Positions 1 to 11,763 are shown, counted from the stretch's first letter. The stretch: DNA of 64,000 nt from Juglans regia (GCF_001411555.2 NC_049907.1:35919866-35983865); one strand, 5' to 3'. Notes: generated by a model from the sequence alone, not told the origin. Made by a program: numbers and translations.

Positions 1-1500
1 CTTGTCTGAACCTTGAGCTGGAATGTTCACCACCTTACCATTTCTCAAAGTAGTGACCGCCTTCACTTGCCTCACATTTGAGCTCTCAACCGCTCCTTGT
101 GGTGGTTGACTTTGTGGATTGGGTTGAGGTTGTGCAGGAAGTTTTCCTTTCTCTTGAGAACTCCAAGCCGTAGTCATCTTTGTAAGTGTGCTCCGAATGT
201 CATTTATCGCTTGAGAGTTTTGATTGTTGATTGTTGCTTGACCTTGCATAAACTGCTGCAAGGTGTTTGACAATTGATGCATCGTCTCCTCAAGACCCTT
301 CTTTTGCATTGGAGGTGCTTGAATTGCGAGTTGAGAGGGTCCTGGAGCCAAGGCTGTTGGAGCTAATTGCTGGTCATTCCTCCACCCAAAATTTGGGTGG
401 TTTCTCCATCCTGGATTATAAGAATTAGAATAAGGACCAGAATATGGTTTTTGTATCATATTTACAGCATTAGATTGGTCCAACAATACCTCTTTGAATG
501 CGGGGATCGTGGGACACTCATTAGTTGCATGCCCATGATCCTCACATATGCCACACTTCTCTAAATTTTTATGGACAGCATGCACTTCATTTACCTTTTT
601 CAATTCCATAGCTTCCATTTTTCTAGACAACAAGGTTAACTTAGCACGCAAATCATCATCTTCTTTTAAAGTGTATTTTCCATGACCAGACTCAATTTGC
701 CTAGACCTATCATGCACATCAGCTGTGTCCCAAGATTGAGCATTTTCAGCAAGGTAATCAAAATATTCAAATGCTTCCTCAGGCTCTTTGTCAAAAAATT
801 CTCCATTACACATGGTTTGTACAAATTGGCGCATTTTAGGTGTCAAACTTTCATAAAAAAAACTTATCAAACGCCAATTTTCATAACCATGATGAGGACA
901 AGCATTTAAAAGATCCTTGAACCTTTCCCAACTTTGATAAAAAGTTTCAGAATCTTTTTGGGCAAAGTTCATGATTTGTCTTTTAAGTGCATTTGTCCTA
1001 TGTATTGGAAAAAATTTCTTCAAAAATTCAGTTTGCATTTCCTGCCATGTGCCTATAGATCTAGGTCTTAATGCATTTAACCATGTTTTAGCCTTATCTT
1101 TCAAGGAAAATGGAAACAACTTTAGTCTAATAACCTCCTCAGTGCATGTTGGGTCCATGAATGTAGAACAAACCTCTTCAAATTCTTTGATATGAAGGTA
1201 CGGATTCTCGGAATCCATGCCATGAAAATGTGGAATTAATGGAATCATTCCAGGTTTGAAATTAAAGACATTTGCATTCAAAGGTAGGATTATGCATGAG
1301 GGGGTACTAGTTCTGACGGGTTGTAAATAATCTCTAAGTGTCCTATTCTGATTCATTACTTCCCGATCATGATTCTCATTTTCAGCCATGGTACTATTAG
1401 TGTCAGAAGATGACTCAAAAGAAAGTGATGCTGAGGTAAAATATGCTTGTGATTCTGTCCTAACCAACCGAGAAGTTTGGTCCCTAGTCCAACCAGTCAT
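1..1500 (-). CDS. Ty3/gypsy retrotransposon Gag (partial, runs off window start)
   Basis: Structural Gag protein of an LTR retrotransposon, which would form the virus-like particle that packages element RNA. Read from an ATG at 1500 towards position 1, the frame stays open for about 500 codons, so the element is not visibly broken here. The central part has the retrotransposon gag domain (KDKAKTWLNAL, then EFLKKFFP, about residues 130-165). A CCHC zinc knuckle (CGICEDHGHATNEC) lies near residue 315-330, followed by a Gln/Pro-rich tail. The tRNA-Asp primer site about 180 bases upstream and the gag style point to the Athila/Tat side of Ty3/gypsy; lineage is inference. Protease and polymerase would lie beyond the left edge. 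An internal ATG at 1389 is an alternative start. Confidence 0.9.
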   Translation of the reverse strand, partial: MTGWTRDQTSRLVRTESQAYFTSASLSFESSSDTNSTMAENENHDREVMNQNRTLRDYLQPVRTSTPSCIILPLNANVFNFKPGMIPLIPHFHGMDSENPYLHIKEFEEVCSTFMDPTCTEEVIRLKLFPFSLKDKAKTWLNALRPRSIGTWQEMQTEFLKKFFPIHRTNALKRQIMNFAQKDSETFYQSWERFKDLLNACPHHGYENWRLISFFYESLTPKMRQFVQTMCNGEFFDKEPEEAFEYFDYLAENAQSWDTADVHDRSRQIESGHGKYTLKEDDDLRAKLTLLSRKMEAMELKKVNEVHAVHKNLEKCGICEDHGHATNECPTIPAFKEVLLDQSNAVNMIQKPYSGPYSNSYNPGWRNHPNFGWRNDQQLAPTALAPGPSQLAIQAPPMQKKGLEETMHQLSNTLQQFMQGQATINNQNSQAINDIRSTLTKMTTAWSSQEKGKLPAQPQPNPQSQPPQGAVESSNVRQVKAVTTLRNGKVVNIPAQGSDK

Positions 1501-1683
1501 ACAAATAAGAACATAAAATAAAAGTATATACAAGACAAACAACAACAAAACAAAGAAAAAAATAAAATAAAAATAAAATAAAGAAAAAATAAATTAAGAA
1601 AAATGTCACCCAAGTTGTGAAGAGGTTCACAACGCTACAAACGTCTTCTCAACAATATGAGAATGCTTTGCTAAACACCAGTT

Positions 1684-1702
1684 GTCCCGGGCAACGGCGC
1701 CA
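1684..1702 (-). other. Primer-binding site, tRNA-Asp type
   Basis: On the minus strand this reads TGGCGCCGTTGCCCGGGAC, which matches the 3' end of plant tRNA-Asp (complement of CCCGGCAACGGCGCCA) apart from one base. It sits between the gag start and the LTR, where minus-strand DNA synthesis is primed. Confidence 0.85.
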
Positions 1703-3215
1703 AAAACTTGATCAACTTTTAATTTCGACTTCCAAGCGTAGAAGCTGTCAAAGTAATACAAGGGTAAATCCCAAGATCGAATTCACAGGGACAATGAGAA
1801 TTTAGCAAACATTTCATTTTCGCAAGACCACATATTACCGTTTGGAGTGACACGAAAATTTAAAATAATAAGCAAAGAGAAATAAATTCCTAAACTTAAC
1901 CACTAACAATATTTACACCTAAATGTGGATATTTACTAAGGGAGTGTAGAGTGAATTATGAGTGAAATTGTCGGGACGTTCAAGCATAAGTAAAGCTGAA
2001 AATAAAAGAGAATCTATTTTTCTAAAATTGCTAAGATTAAAGGGATTTAAAGAAATCGTATGGAAGTTGACTTAAACTAGTAAGAAACAATTAAACAAAC
2101 ACTTGGGATGCAATTTTCACCCACTAATTTGATGATGGATTTACTTCTCTTTTTATTTTCTCTCAACCATTTTCTCATTCCTAGAAATCATAGTCGGATA
2201 ATATAGCAATGAACCATAATTTTATTTTAATAAAACTACTTGATAAATTATATAACAATCATAGAAAGTGAAAGAAAATCATTAAAGTCATGTTACTTGT
2301 TCAAGTATCAATTGTGCCTTTACGTCTACAATTGATCTAAACCAAGAACAAAGAACTCTAATATTTTCTAGATGCACATTGAGATATAATTCATCAAATT
2401 AATCATCAAAAGCACTAAATATTGAAGTAAATCTAATCCTAAATAGTCACGAGTTACTCATAGAATCCCAAGCTAAAAATCTAGCCTATCATCTCTAGAT
2501 TAACAAAATGCTCAAGAAAATTAAAATCCAACATTACCAAATACTGTTTCAAAGGAAACTGACTGAATGCAAAATAAAATATATCTCTCAAATGTGCTGC
2601 AATCCGAAACTAACATTAACAGACGGAATAGAATTAATGCACTGAAAAGAACTGGAAAAATAAAAATGAATTGAAAAGGAAGACGATGCGAATATAATTC
2701 TGAAAGAAAAAAAAATATGCGCGGACGAAAAACACAGAAAAAACTATAAAACTAAAACTGTCGGCGCACGAAACAAATTTTTCCTTTTATATCCCTGTTT
2801 TCGCGCACGCCTCTTTGCGTTTTGAGTCGGCTCCCCCAGCGTGCGTGTGTTTCCTTTCAGCTCCAGCCCAGTGCGCCGTTTTGAATCCATCTTCGTGCGT
2901 TTTGACGTGCTGAGCGTGCCCCTGCGTGCGTGCGTCCGTGCTGCGCGTTTCACTCTGCTGCATCTTCCGCGTTTCATGCGTTCGCCCAGCGTGCGTTTTG
3001 AGTTCAGCTCTCCTGCGTTTTCAGTTGGTCTGCGTTTCACGTCCCTGCAGCTCTTTTGACCCGGTGCAGCCCAGCGTTTCATTCCTTCGCCCAGCGCGTT
3101 TTGAGTTCAGTTCGCCTGCGCTTGAATGGATCCATTTCATTTCATGTTATTGTACCAGTTGGGTATTTCCAAAAATATCCATATAAATTAATATTTTTCT
3201 CATAATGTCCTGCAA
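1703..3215 (-). mobile_element. Putative 5' LTR and leader boundary of the gypsy element
   Basis: The LTR should begin directly beyond the primer site. The inner edge is near 1709 (TG on the plus strand); the outer edge is uncertain, and 3215 is only a guess at a TG start on the minus strand. It has three zones: an AT-rich part (1709-2750), a TATA box at 2783-2793, and upstream of it a strikingly GC-rich block (2800-3130) made of loose repeats of a GCGTTTTGAGTTCAG-like motif. No second LTR is in the window, so neither end can be verified by comparison. Confidence 0.6.
2783..2793 (-). promoter_or_regulatory. TATA box of the gypsy LTR
   Basis: On the minus strand the sequence is GATATAAAAGG, an excellent TATA box just downstream of the GC-rich U3-like block. 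Transcription would start about 30 bases on, near 2755, and run towards gag. Confidence 0.6.
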
Positions 3216-3644
3216 CACAAATATAATATGAGTAAAATTTTGGAATATTAATTTATGATGTGGTCTGGTTGCATTACAACTCTTTTCAAGTGTAAAATAT
3301 CAAAATTTCATATTGAGTCAAGAATTAAAATTTACTACATAATTAAATGTTTCATTCACATTTTGATTAAACAATTCACTTACTTTAGCAGTTTAATCAT
3401 GTAGTTTTTGACATTTTATCATCCACCTATGTGGAGATAATTTGGCAGAGTACTACTATACAGTATCAGACTTCCAAAACGATAATAAAAAAAAAAAAAA
3501 AAAAAACTTCATGGATTTATTTTTCTTCCTCCCTCCCTGCAATGATATCAGCACTGCCGCCTTTTCCTTTTCCGTATGGAAATGATAACCGCTTCCTGAA
3601 TGATGACAAGGATCAAGAGATTCCGACTTGACTGCAGAATACGT
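3216..3644. other. Spacer without a recognised gene
   Basis: AT-rich sequence with an A tract (about 3486-3506). It probably includes the 3' untranslated region of the CNNM-type gene near 3560-3644. I see no coding feature. Confidence 0.5.
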
Positions 3645-6600
3645 TCATCTCTTATGACCAAGAAGAGGTTCATCAGAAGAACCTTGTGACCTTGTGGTAT
3701 TTAAAACATCTTCTGAAGATTTCTTTGGGGTTTGTCCTTGCTTGTCTTGCCCTCCCTAGGGAATTATAGCAAGAAAACAGTCAGATTTAGCTTCAACCAC
3801 AAAGACAACTTTTGCATGGGTAAAGTAATGGGGTGTTTTGCAACCAGTAAGCCACATAAGTAAATCTCTTTATATTCGTTATCTGTACTTCAAACAATTG
3901 CAACAAATTATCTGCAAGGAGTTTAAGGCCAAATCTTGTGTGTGTGTGGTCAAATAAAAAAACTATTTAGAAGTGAAGTAACGTACTTTTTCCTTCAAGC
4001 CCACTCTTTTTAATGAATGTAAAGATAACAATTCAAATTCATCTCAATTTTCTCTTAACCAGGCATTAACGTGTTTCTTGACAGCAAGCCACAATTAAAT
4101 AGCCCATCCTAACGGTATGCAATGACTACTACCAACCTGCCATCCATTGTAAAGGCAGTAATTCCTTATTTTCAAGTTAAGGAATCAGTTCATTATCTAT
4201 TATATTTGATCCGTTGATGACACGCTTCAAATATTTTAGGGTTAAAAGAGATTAGGAACAAAAATTCCCCTAGAGAAAGTACTAGCAGTCCTAAAACCAC
4301 TACAGATTAAATCAGGGACCCTGGTATCAGCTCATCATTTCAACCCATGTTTTCTGCAATACCATCTTAAAGAAATCTGAGTCTCAGCACATCTTTTTAT
4401 TATTATTATTATTATTAGTAAGAGAAGAGTCTCAGCTCTTAAACATTCTTAATACATATGTTGTCTTCTTCACATTGGACAAAGATTAATTTAGCTGACA
4501 GATAAGGAGCAAATAATACAATACCAACCAAATTTGGGTAACAAATAATGTTTACTTACTGCTCCCCTATGCCCCATTAGCCTCCGAATTGATGGAGCTC
4601 GTGCCACTGATGAAGCAGCTACTGCTGCAGCCACACGGATTCTACAAAACCAAATCCCCAATAACATCCATTGTCATTTTATTTTCATTTTACTTTCATC
4701 AGATCTTTATGGTTATAACTCCAATTTACCTATTATGAACATCAACATATTCATCTGTCTCATCTACAATCTCCTCCTGTATTTTGATTGATTGAATCAT
4801 CACTGTTAAAGTCTCGCGGCAATTGAAGAAATGTGTGGACTGAAAGGGAATAGATAAATGAGGGGTGCACATTACCTGCAGAAGTTCTTCAAATACATCT
4901 TCCAGGGTGATGATACCAATGACTTCACCATCTTCAATATCCTCTGAAAATTGAGACAATTTATTTGTTGCCACATCATTATGTGGTAAAGAGGGTGGCC
5001 TATTCATATAGGTAAGCCTGGAAGGCCTGTCAATGTCAACAGCAACACTATCTGAATTTTCATCCTGCCTTGATAGCAAAGAAGTAGTCAGTTGGGAGTT
5101 TTCATCAGTGATGACTTTGTTCTCTTCGGATTTTTCTCCATTGAAAGTTAGAGGAAGTGTCTTGCCTTTCCCCTTAGCCTTCACCACAGCTGCCATATGA
5201 CTGCTACCTTTTTGAAATTCGTTCAATATATCATACAGAGGCATATCTGCTGGAACCCTGGGGACAGCCCGCAGCACAGCAGTCAATATCCATACTTAGT
5301 TCTAAGACACAGATAATAAACATATCTACAAAGAAAACAGCATACCTTGGAATTCTGCGGATGGAAACAGCACTGACAGGAGTCTCTGTTTCAGGTCGTA
5401 CAGTTAGTAGATTCTTCACCTAATCCCAAAGTGAAAGAAGAGGGAGAAATAAACTAGTTATATAATCAGCTGATGTCTAAGTTGTTAATACATATATGGT
5501 AAGAACTTGCCAACAGCTTCAAGTTCGGACCCACCAGCAGAAGTCCAATTATATTTTTCAGATTTCCAGAATAGACAGGAACTCGACTATGACCCCGCGC
5601 AAGAATTTTTCCCATTGCTTCCCTGGGTTATTAGAATTGCAAGAATACATAAAAACATCATTGAAGGATAAATTCAATATTCTAGAACTTCTACTAAGAA
5701 TGGACAAACCAAATTAGTGCTGATGACTGGCATTTCAAATATATATATATTTTTTTTCAAAGCTTTGTCACAAGATAGATGGAATTGCTACATAAACTAA
5801 AAGTAAGCCAGTCATTATTCATTGCCGCCTACTTGTCAAGAAAAAAAAAGCATTCGTATGAAAAGAAACTTGCTATCTATTGCAAAGGCACATGCACTTA
5901 GACTAGTAGCCCATAGCAGAGAAGGATTAGGCACATGGGTGGAATGACATAGAAGGATGTATGGATGCAATTTTGTTAAAGACATGTTTTCGTCGAAATG
6001 AATAGTTACTTTTTGACACACCCTAAACATCTCTTCCGAACCATATTCATCACAATCTTTATCTTTTTTTTAATATAATGATAGAAGAACAATGATCTCC
6101 ACGAAAACAAATTTCACAAACTCTAACAAGTTTCAGAAGCAGGAATTGATTATAAAGGAGTGGATCTGACTCTGGGTAGTAAAGTGATAAGAGAAATTTA
6201 GAAAGTAACTTCAACTCTTGGCATCTTGATGGTGAAGATGGATAAATAGAAAAAAAATAGCAACAAAATTTAGTCAGGTGCAGAAGTTACCAGTCCAACT
6301 TTGAATTGACATCCAAGGAAAAGGTTGATTCAATAGGCGTCATAGCCGCTTCAGCAGTCTGAGTAAAAAGAAAAACAAAACAAGAAGAGTGACTTTGAAA
6401 TTCTGCCCAAAAATAATATCAAGGGTCTAGGTTATATAAAATGCAATATCTAGAAACAATGGATCAAAGCAATTTGGAGAAGTATGTACATAGCAAAGCA
6501 TTTTGAAGGACTCAGAATCCCAATATTAAGTGTTCCCATTAAATCATAGCTAGCTGTCAAATTTGAATGAAGAGAAGGAAGAATGTAGGTGCAACCTGAG

Positions 6601-9600
6601 AAATGTACATTATAAGCAAGTACTATAAACCATCAAAGCATGCCCCCCCTTCTTGCCCGTCTCCTTCCCTTCTTTCCCCAAAAACTTAAATACAAAAATA
6701 AATGAGCAAATAAATAAAAGAGTGCTAGGAGCGGGCTCTAGAATAAAATTTAGGAGTGACATATGGTGTGGAAATAGAAAAAATCTACACAACCTCCTAC
6801 CATTCACACAACCTCCACACACCACACTTTTTTTAATTTTTATTATTTTTTTCTTTTATCAAATATTTAATATATAAATAATGAATAGAAAAATTGAATT
6901 AGTTTAAAAAAGAATAAAGTCAAAAAAAATATATTAAAAAAATATTAAAAATTTTAAAAAAATGTGGTGTGTGGAGGTTGGGAGGTTGTGTAGCATTGCT
7001 TGTGGAAATAATGCCCTAAAGGACTCATTTCCTTCAGTTTTCCGAGTTGCATGTGAACAAGAAGCTTTGGCGGATCTCATGGTGTTATCGGGAGATCAAG
7101 CCCATTGGTACATCACTTGGCGGCACAAGATTGGGAAGTTGGTAGCTTTGAGGACATTTTTAGCCTATTGTATTCTGTGAAACCGAATGGACAACGAGCT
7201 AACATGTTATGGTGGGTACTTGCAGGTAAGGGTACATTCTCGATTCGATCCTTCTACAAGTCTCTCACACACTCGCCGAATAATCAATTCCCACGGAGAA
7301 GGATTTGGCAGAATAAGGTGCCCCCCAAAGCAACATTCTTTACTTGGACAACATCTCTGGGTAAAATTTTGACAACAGATAATCTGAGGAAGTGCAGGGT
7401 GATTATATTAGATTAGTGCTGCATGTGCAAGAAATCTGAAGAGACGGTGGATCATCTCTTACCACATTGCGAGATTGCTCAAGCGCTATGGATTGAAGTG
7501 TTTGGCCGAATAGAGTTAGCTTGGGTAATGCCTGCCACAATGGTAAAGTTTTTGGCCAATTGGACATAACTAGGAGGTGTTCCACAAATCAAAACCGTGT
7601 GGAAGATGTTCCCTATCTGCATTATGTAGTGCCTATGGCAGGAGCGTAACGACCGGACATTTGAAGATAAGGAGTGGACAATAGAGGAACTTAGATCTTT
7701 CCTTTTTAGAACTCTATTTCTATGGGTCATAGCTGTAGACTTTAATGGCCTAGAATTTCATGACTTTCTTGTTTCCATTACTGCGACCTAGATAGGTCTT
7801 ATCTCTTGTATATCATCTTGTATACTTGAGCTATGCCTATTATCATTAATAAAATCATCTACTTATAAAAAATAAAAAATAAAAGAGTGATGTAAGAAAT
7901 TTCCTCAGTTGTACTCGAGAATGTTTTTCGTTTTATATTTTTAAATTAAAGGACTAACTATGGAAATTCTAAAAATGCTCAAATACAACAACAATATAAA
8001 AAAAGCCACAAACATACCAGTTCGAGTTACGTTTTTTACCTTCCCAGTCAAATCTAGTGCTCCACTAATAATCGTCGTCTCATCATGTGACAGTTCACCT
8101 CCCTTCCCAGCCTAAGCATTAAAAGAGCAACACACTATAGTAAGAAGAAAAAGGCCCAAGATACATTTAGGCAGCTTAAGCATTCTCGGCATCAATGATT
8201 TTACCAAGTGATCATTTCAGTGCTTTATGTATACTAACTCCAAAGGGCCTTACCTCCTTGCCGTGGATGGAGACAAGAGCTTTTAGCTGAGCTCGCCTAA
8301 ATAATGCCTCATCATGTCCGAGTACACAGTCCAGAACCTGAACCAGGTATATTTGAAGTATTTAGGAGTAAATATCAGTCAAAAGACTACCAGAAGTAGA
8401 AGATTGAGGGCATGAAGTTAGCCATAAGTTTAGTGAAAGTGCTCTTTGATATCATATGGAACCACCTCAAATGAGCAACAGCAACCAGACAAATCTCACA
8501 TCCACAAGAAATTATCAGAATCCAGGCTTCTATTCTAGCTATTTTACCTTTCCGATGGGATAAGCTATTGGATAGCAAATTATCATCAAAACTCTCACAA
8601 GCCATACGAAACTGGCCCCTACAGCAAGTCCATATCTCGTGCATATTGATTGTGGAATAACCTGAGAAATGAAAGGAAGCATGATAATTGATCCCATTCA
8701 AATAAAGAAATTGTAGCTTCAAACAATGCAGCCAAACTGGCAAAAGTATGAGAGTTAGTAAAAAAGCATACCTCTCCAAAGGCAAGAACGAAAGTTACAG
8801 AAAGTATGATTGCGACGTACTCATTGAAAAGCTTATCCAGATAAATAGGAAGGGCCTGCACATTGCCAATGTCAAAGCCAATAGCTGAAAATGCAACTTA
8901 ACACGGTCAAGTAGTGGTATAAATATAACAATGCCATTATCTTCAATACCTGAATTGACATAACGCCAAAGAGATTTTCCTTTTGGTTATTTTTCATTTT
9001 AAATATCATGTTTTCGTATACTTAAAAAAAAAATATCATGTTTTCGTATTGGCGCCTGGCGGATAATTTCCTCTTTAGAATCTCATATTTATCAAGTTCA
9101 CAAATTTCCCCGCTTATCTAAATACATACATTGACGCAAACTATGTTCAAACATCCTATCAGATTTTTAACGCTTAGATCAAATTGATATTGATCCGAAA
9201 GAGTCGGATTAAATTCAAACCAAATTTATCACGAATATTATCAGAAACATAGATTCCAAGAACTTAATTACCTCCATGGAAGCGGCATTACACAAAAGCA
9301 GAGTCACAAGAAGCTGGTGCTGCTTTTGTACCACCGGAAGTATAGTAGCTGCACAAAAATCCAACAAAACAATATAAAGTATAATTTAAAATTTAAAATC
9401 GAAACGAACCCGGTATTACTTGCAATCGGGGACAAAGCAGCCGGATTTCGAAATGGAACCGAACCTGCTTGCTTTTTCTCGGTGGAGGTGCCGCTACGCT
9501 GGAGGATTTCGAGGTCGACGCGGCTTAGGGACATGAGGCCGAGGGTGAGGCCGGACATGATCCCGGCGAAGACGACCAGGAAGCACGATAGCCCCGCGTA

Positions 9601-9720
9601 CACGAACCACCGAACCGATCCGAACGATATGTCGCTCAAGCCAACCTCCGATTCCAGTTTCCTAGTCAGCGACCGAGTCGCCATTACGGCATTTATCAAG
9701 TGCATCGCGGCTGCTTTCAC
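3645..9720 (-). CDS. CNNM/DUF21 and CBS-domain membrane protein (13 exons)
   Basis: Closest in memory to Arabidopsis At4g14240, a CNNM-family protein linked to Mg2+ transport. Exons: 9465-9720, 9272-9348, 8772-8855, 8548-8661, 8254-8337, 8040-8111, 6291-6358, 5535-5622, 5346-5419, 4876-5257, 4730-4776, 4560-4641, 3645-3755. All junctions have GT/AG and keep phase, giving 512 residues (Arabidopsis relative about 494). Residues 36-215 are the DUF21 membrane core with SGLTLGLMSL near 56-65 and NEYVAIILSVTFVLAFGEV in exon 3. A CBS pair follows: AMTPIES near 234, GHSRVPVYSG near 262, then MPLYDILNEF near 310 and GIITLEDVFEELL near 420, separated by a Ser/Asp-rich linker. The start is Met1 (9720); Met6 (MHLINAV, 9705) is where the Arabidopsis protein begins. 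Intron 6 is long because of nested insertions. Mg2+ as substrate is inferred from family. Confidence 0.93.
6725..7876 (+). mobile_element. 5'-truncated LINE fragment in intron 6 of the CNNM-type gene
   Basis: A non-LTR retrotransposon 3' end lying opposite to the host gene. Conceptual translation shows the C-terminal part of a plant LINE polymerase: GSRIKF and DIWCGN before the nested MITE, then KVPPKATFFTW and, past a stop, CMCKKSEETVDHLLPHCE, the CCHC-like zf-RVT region. It ends in an A-rich tail (7858-7876). A 13-bp direct repeat AAATAAAAGAGTG flanks it (6712-6724 and 7877-7889), as expected for target-primed insertion. At least three in-frame stops make it inactive. It lies entirely inside an intron and leaves the splice sites untouched. 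Confidence 0.85.
6777..7000. mobile_element. 224-bp MITE nested in the LINE (Mutator-like duplication length)
   Basis: A short AT-rich element whose two sides are inverted copies of CTACACAACCTCC plus CCTCCACACACCACA. It is flanked by a perfect 10-bp direct repeat TGTGGAAATA (6767-6776 and 7001-7010). It interrupts the LINE reading frame, and removing the element with one copy of the repeat makes the LINE frame continuous, which fixes its limits. The 9-10 bp duplication suggests a Mutator-type MITE; no transposase is present. Confidence 0.8.
7901..8039 (-). other. Remainder of intron 6 beyond the LINE
   Basis: Ordinary AT-rich intron sequence between the LINE target duplication and the donor of exon 6 at 8039. 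No other feature seen. Confidence 0.5.
8998..9050. repeat. Short direct repeat in intron 2 of the CNNM-type gene
   Basis: The phrase AATATCATGTTTTCGTAT occurs twice about 35 bases apart with an A tract between. Probably a small tandem slip; no function suggested. Confidence 0.6.
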
Positions 9721-9865
9721 TCTCCTTCCACTTCTCCTTCTCCTTCTTCGACGTTCGTATTCTGACTATTGTTAGCTGGAGTTCGCTGGTCCCAGAGGCT
9801 AGTCGGTGACGCTGAATTTTAGTTTGGGAAAAATTAAGAAAATGATAGTGGCTATCCCTCACAGT

Positions 9866-11631
9866 ACATGTATTTAATTTTTTATTATTTAATAATTAAA
9901 AAAATAATTTTTAATATTTGAAGTATTTTTTATTTTTAAAAATATAAGAGAAATTAAATTGTCAATTTGTACAGCGGTTAAAGCTGGCGCAGTACCTTAT
10001 AATTAAAAATAATCCGTTCATACATTTAATTTTATTTATTTATTTTTAATTAAAAAAGTAATTATTAGTATATTAATATATTTTTTAATTTTTAAAAATA
10101 ATTAAACATGTTAAAAAAATAAAAATAATAAAATTTATTACGACTAGCGGTCAAAATTGGCGACCTATAATTAATGAGAGAGAATCACATGGTGTAACCA
10201 CGTGGCGGAATCAACGAGGCTTCGTTAGAATGGCGTCCCCGAAATGGGGGCACGTGAGGATCTAACGGCGGTGGTGCTGTAAACCTGTCATCGCTGTTAA
10301 GGATAGTGGAGTGATCCATTGTGGACTCGCGTGTATGTCCAACTGTCCGTACGAAAAAGATTCGAATCCACTCAATGTAACAGTGACATATATTTTAATT
10401 TTTTTTTATAAAAAGTATAGCTATATTCATAACAAAAATTATACAAAAACAATCGTACAAATTAATGTTACTTTATTTAATCCGTTAGATTTATTTTATG
10501 ATAAAAATAATTTTATAGTCTGACGAACTATATTAAGTCATATTAATTTGTGAAATTACTTTTATATAATCTATTTATAGCTAAAATATTTCTCTTTTAT
10601 AAATATTCTGTTATGTATATTATTATAAAATAAATCTATGCTTAAAAATTTCCATTTACAACTGATCAGCATTTCTCACAATTAACGTATTTTTTTCAGC
10701 TGAGTTCAGTTAAGTTCAGTTTAATTTTAAGTTGAATCTAATATTTAAACACTCAATTTTTAAATTATTAGACTCATACCAATTCAAAACCTTCTTACAT
10801 ATAGAACCTATAACATTTTTCAATTTAAAATATCTTTATATATGAGACTCATAACCGTTTTTAATTTTTTATAAAAAATATTAAATTCATCTTAACATTT
10901 AAATATACTTTAAATTTAATTTAAATAAATCCTACATAATTCTCTTTACTACTCAACTCATTACTATTAATAAAGAATTCAACTCAACTGAATTAACTTC
11001 AACTTTCAAAAACAGCCTTAATTGTTTAAACTATTATTTAAGGCCTTTTGAGAAAAGCTGAAAAACCATTTAAGGCCTTTTTAAATCCAAATGTTGGAAA
11101 AGCCCAAAAAAACCATTTAAGGCCTTTAGAGAGCCCAAGCATGATGAAGGACAGGCCCAAGATGAATTTTTTCTACTAACCACTGCTGCTATAATCGTGA
11201 AGGCTTTGGTTCTTGCTGTAGACCTTGTTGGTTTGATCGGCCTCCTAGCTAGGTGGCTGCATAGTTGTTAAAGACTTTAACTACGTATATGTTTCAGTCT
11301 CAAAGCTGTTTGCTTCTTCTGAAAAATGGCTTTGAAATTCTTGCACAAAGCGAACATAAAAAGATCTCACAAATTATGTTTGTGTTATCAAACTATATAT
11401 GTTAGATCGTAAAACTCTTTTTTATTTTTTATTATAAGATAGATTTAACATATGATATATATTAACCTAAATCAGCCTATAATCTTCATTTTATAAAATC
11501 TCTTTGAAGATCTAACACTTTTTTTATATAAAAAAAAATACTAAAATTTATTTTTATTTAAATTCCAAAATTTCTCAAAAGTGTCCTAAATTTAAAGCAA
11601 AGTTCTGAAAAATGTTGAATGGCATATATCA
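9866..11631. other. AT-rich intergenic stretch upstream of the CNNM-type gene
   Basis: No convincing coding region. The part next to 9720 should hold the promoter and 5' leader; the leader just before the ATG is purine-rich (GAAGAAGGAGAAGGAG on the minus strand). Around 10680-11010 a pair of AACTCAACTCAACTGAA-like phrases in opposite orientation hint at an old MITE. At 11038-11128 the phrase AACCATTTAAGGCCTTT is repeated about three times. Confidence 0.5.
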
Positions 11632-11640
11632 TTATTCTAA

Positions 11641-11754
11641 GAAAAATTATTCTCATCAGCTACTATTCACTATTTCACACTTAACTCTTTATGAAAAATA
11701 AAACTATAGGTGTGGGGTGTGAAAGTGAATAGTGATTGATGCATAGCATTCCTC
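11641..11754. mobile_element. 114-bp MITE with 9-bp target duplication
   Basis: Imperfect terminal inverted repeats (CATCAGCTACTATTCAC on the left, CATCAATCACTATTCAC read from the right) enclose a short centre. A perfect 9-bp direct repeat TTATTCTAA flanks it (11632-11640 and 11755-11763). Nine bases is the Mutator-type length. The outermost bases (GAAAAAT... on the left, AGCATTCCTC on the right) resemble those of the MITE at 6777-7000, so both may belong to one superfamily. Confidence 0.75.
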
Positions 11755-11763
11755 TTATTCTAA

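Noticed and set aside
2744..3186. Open frames on both strands over the GC-rich block
   Set aside because: Arg/Lys/Ser-rich translations of a repetitive LTR U3 region; no ATG context, domain or splice support.
9317..9775. 152-codon plus-strand frame
   Set aside because: Exact shadow of exon 1 of the CNNM-type gene on the other strand.
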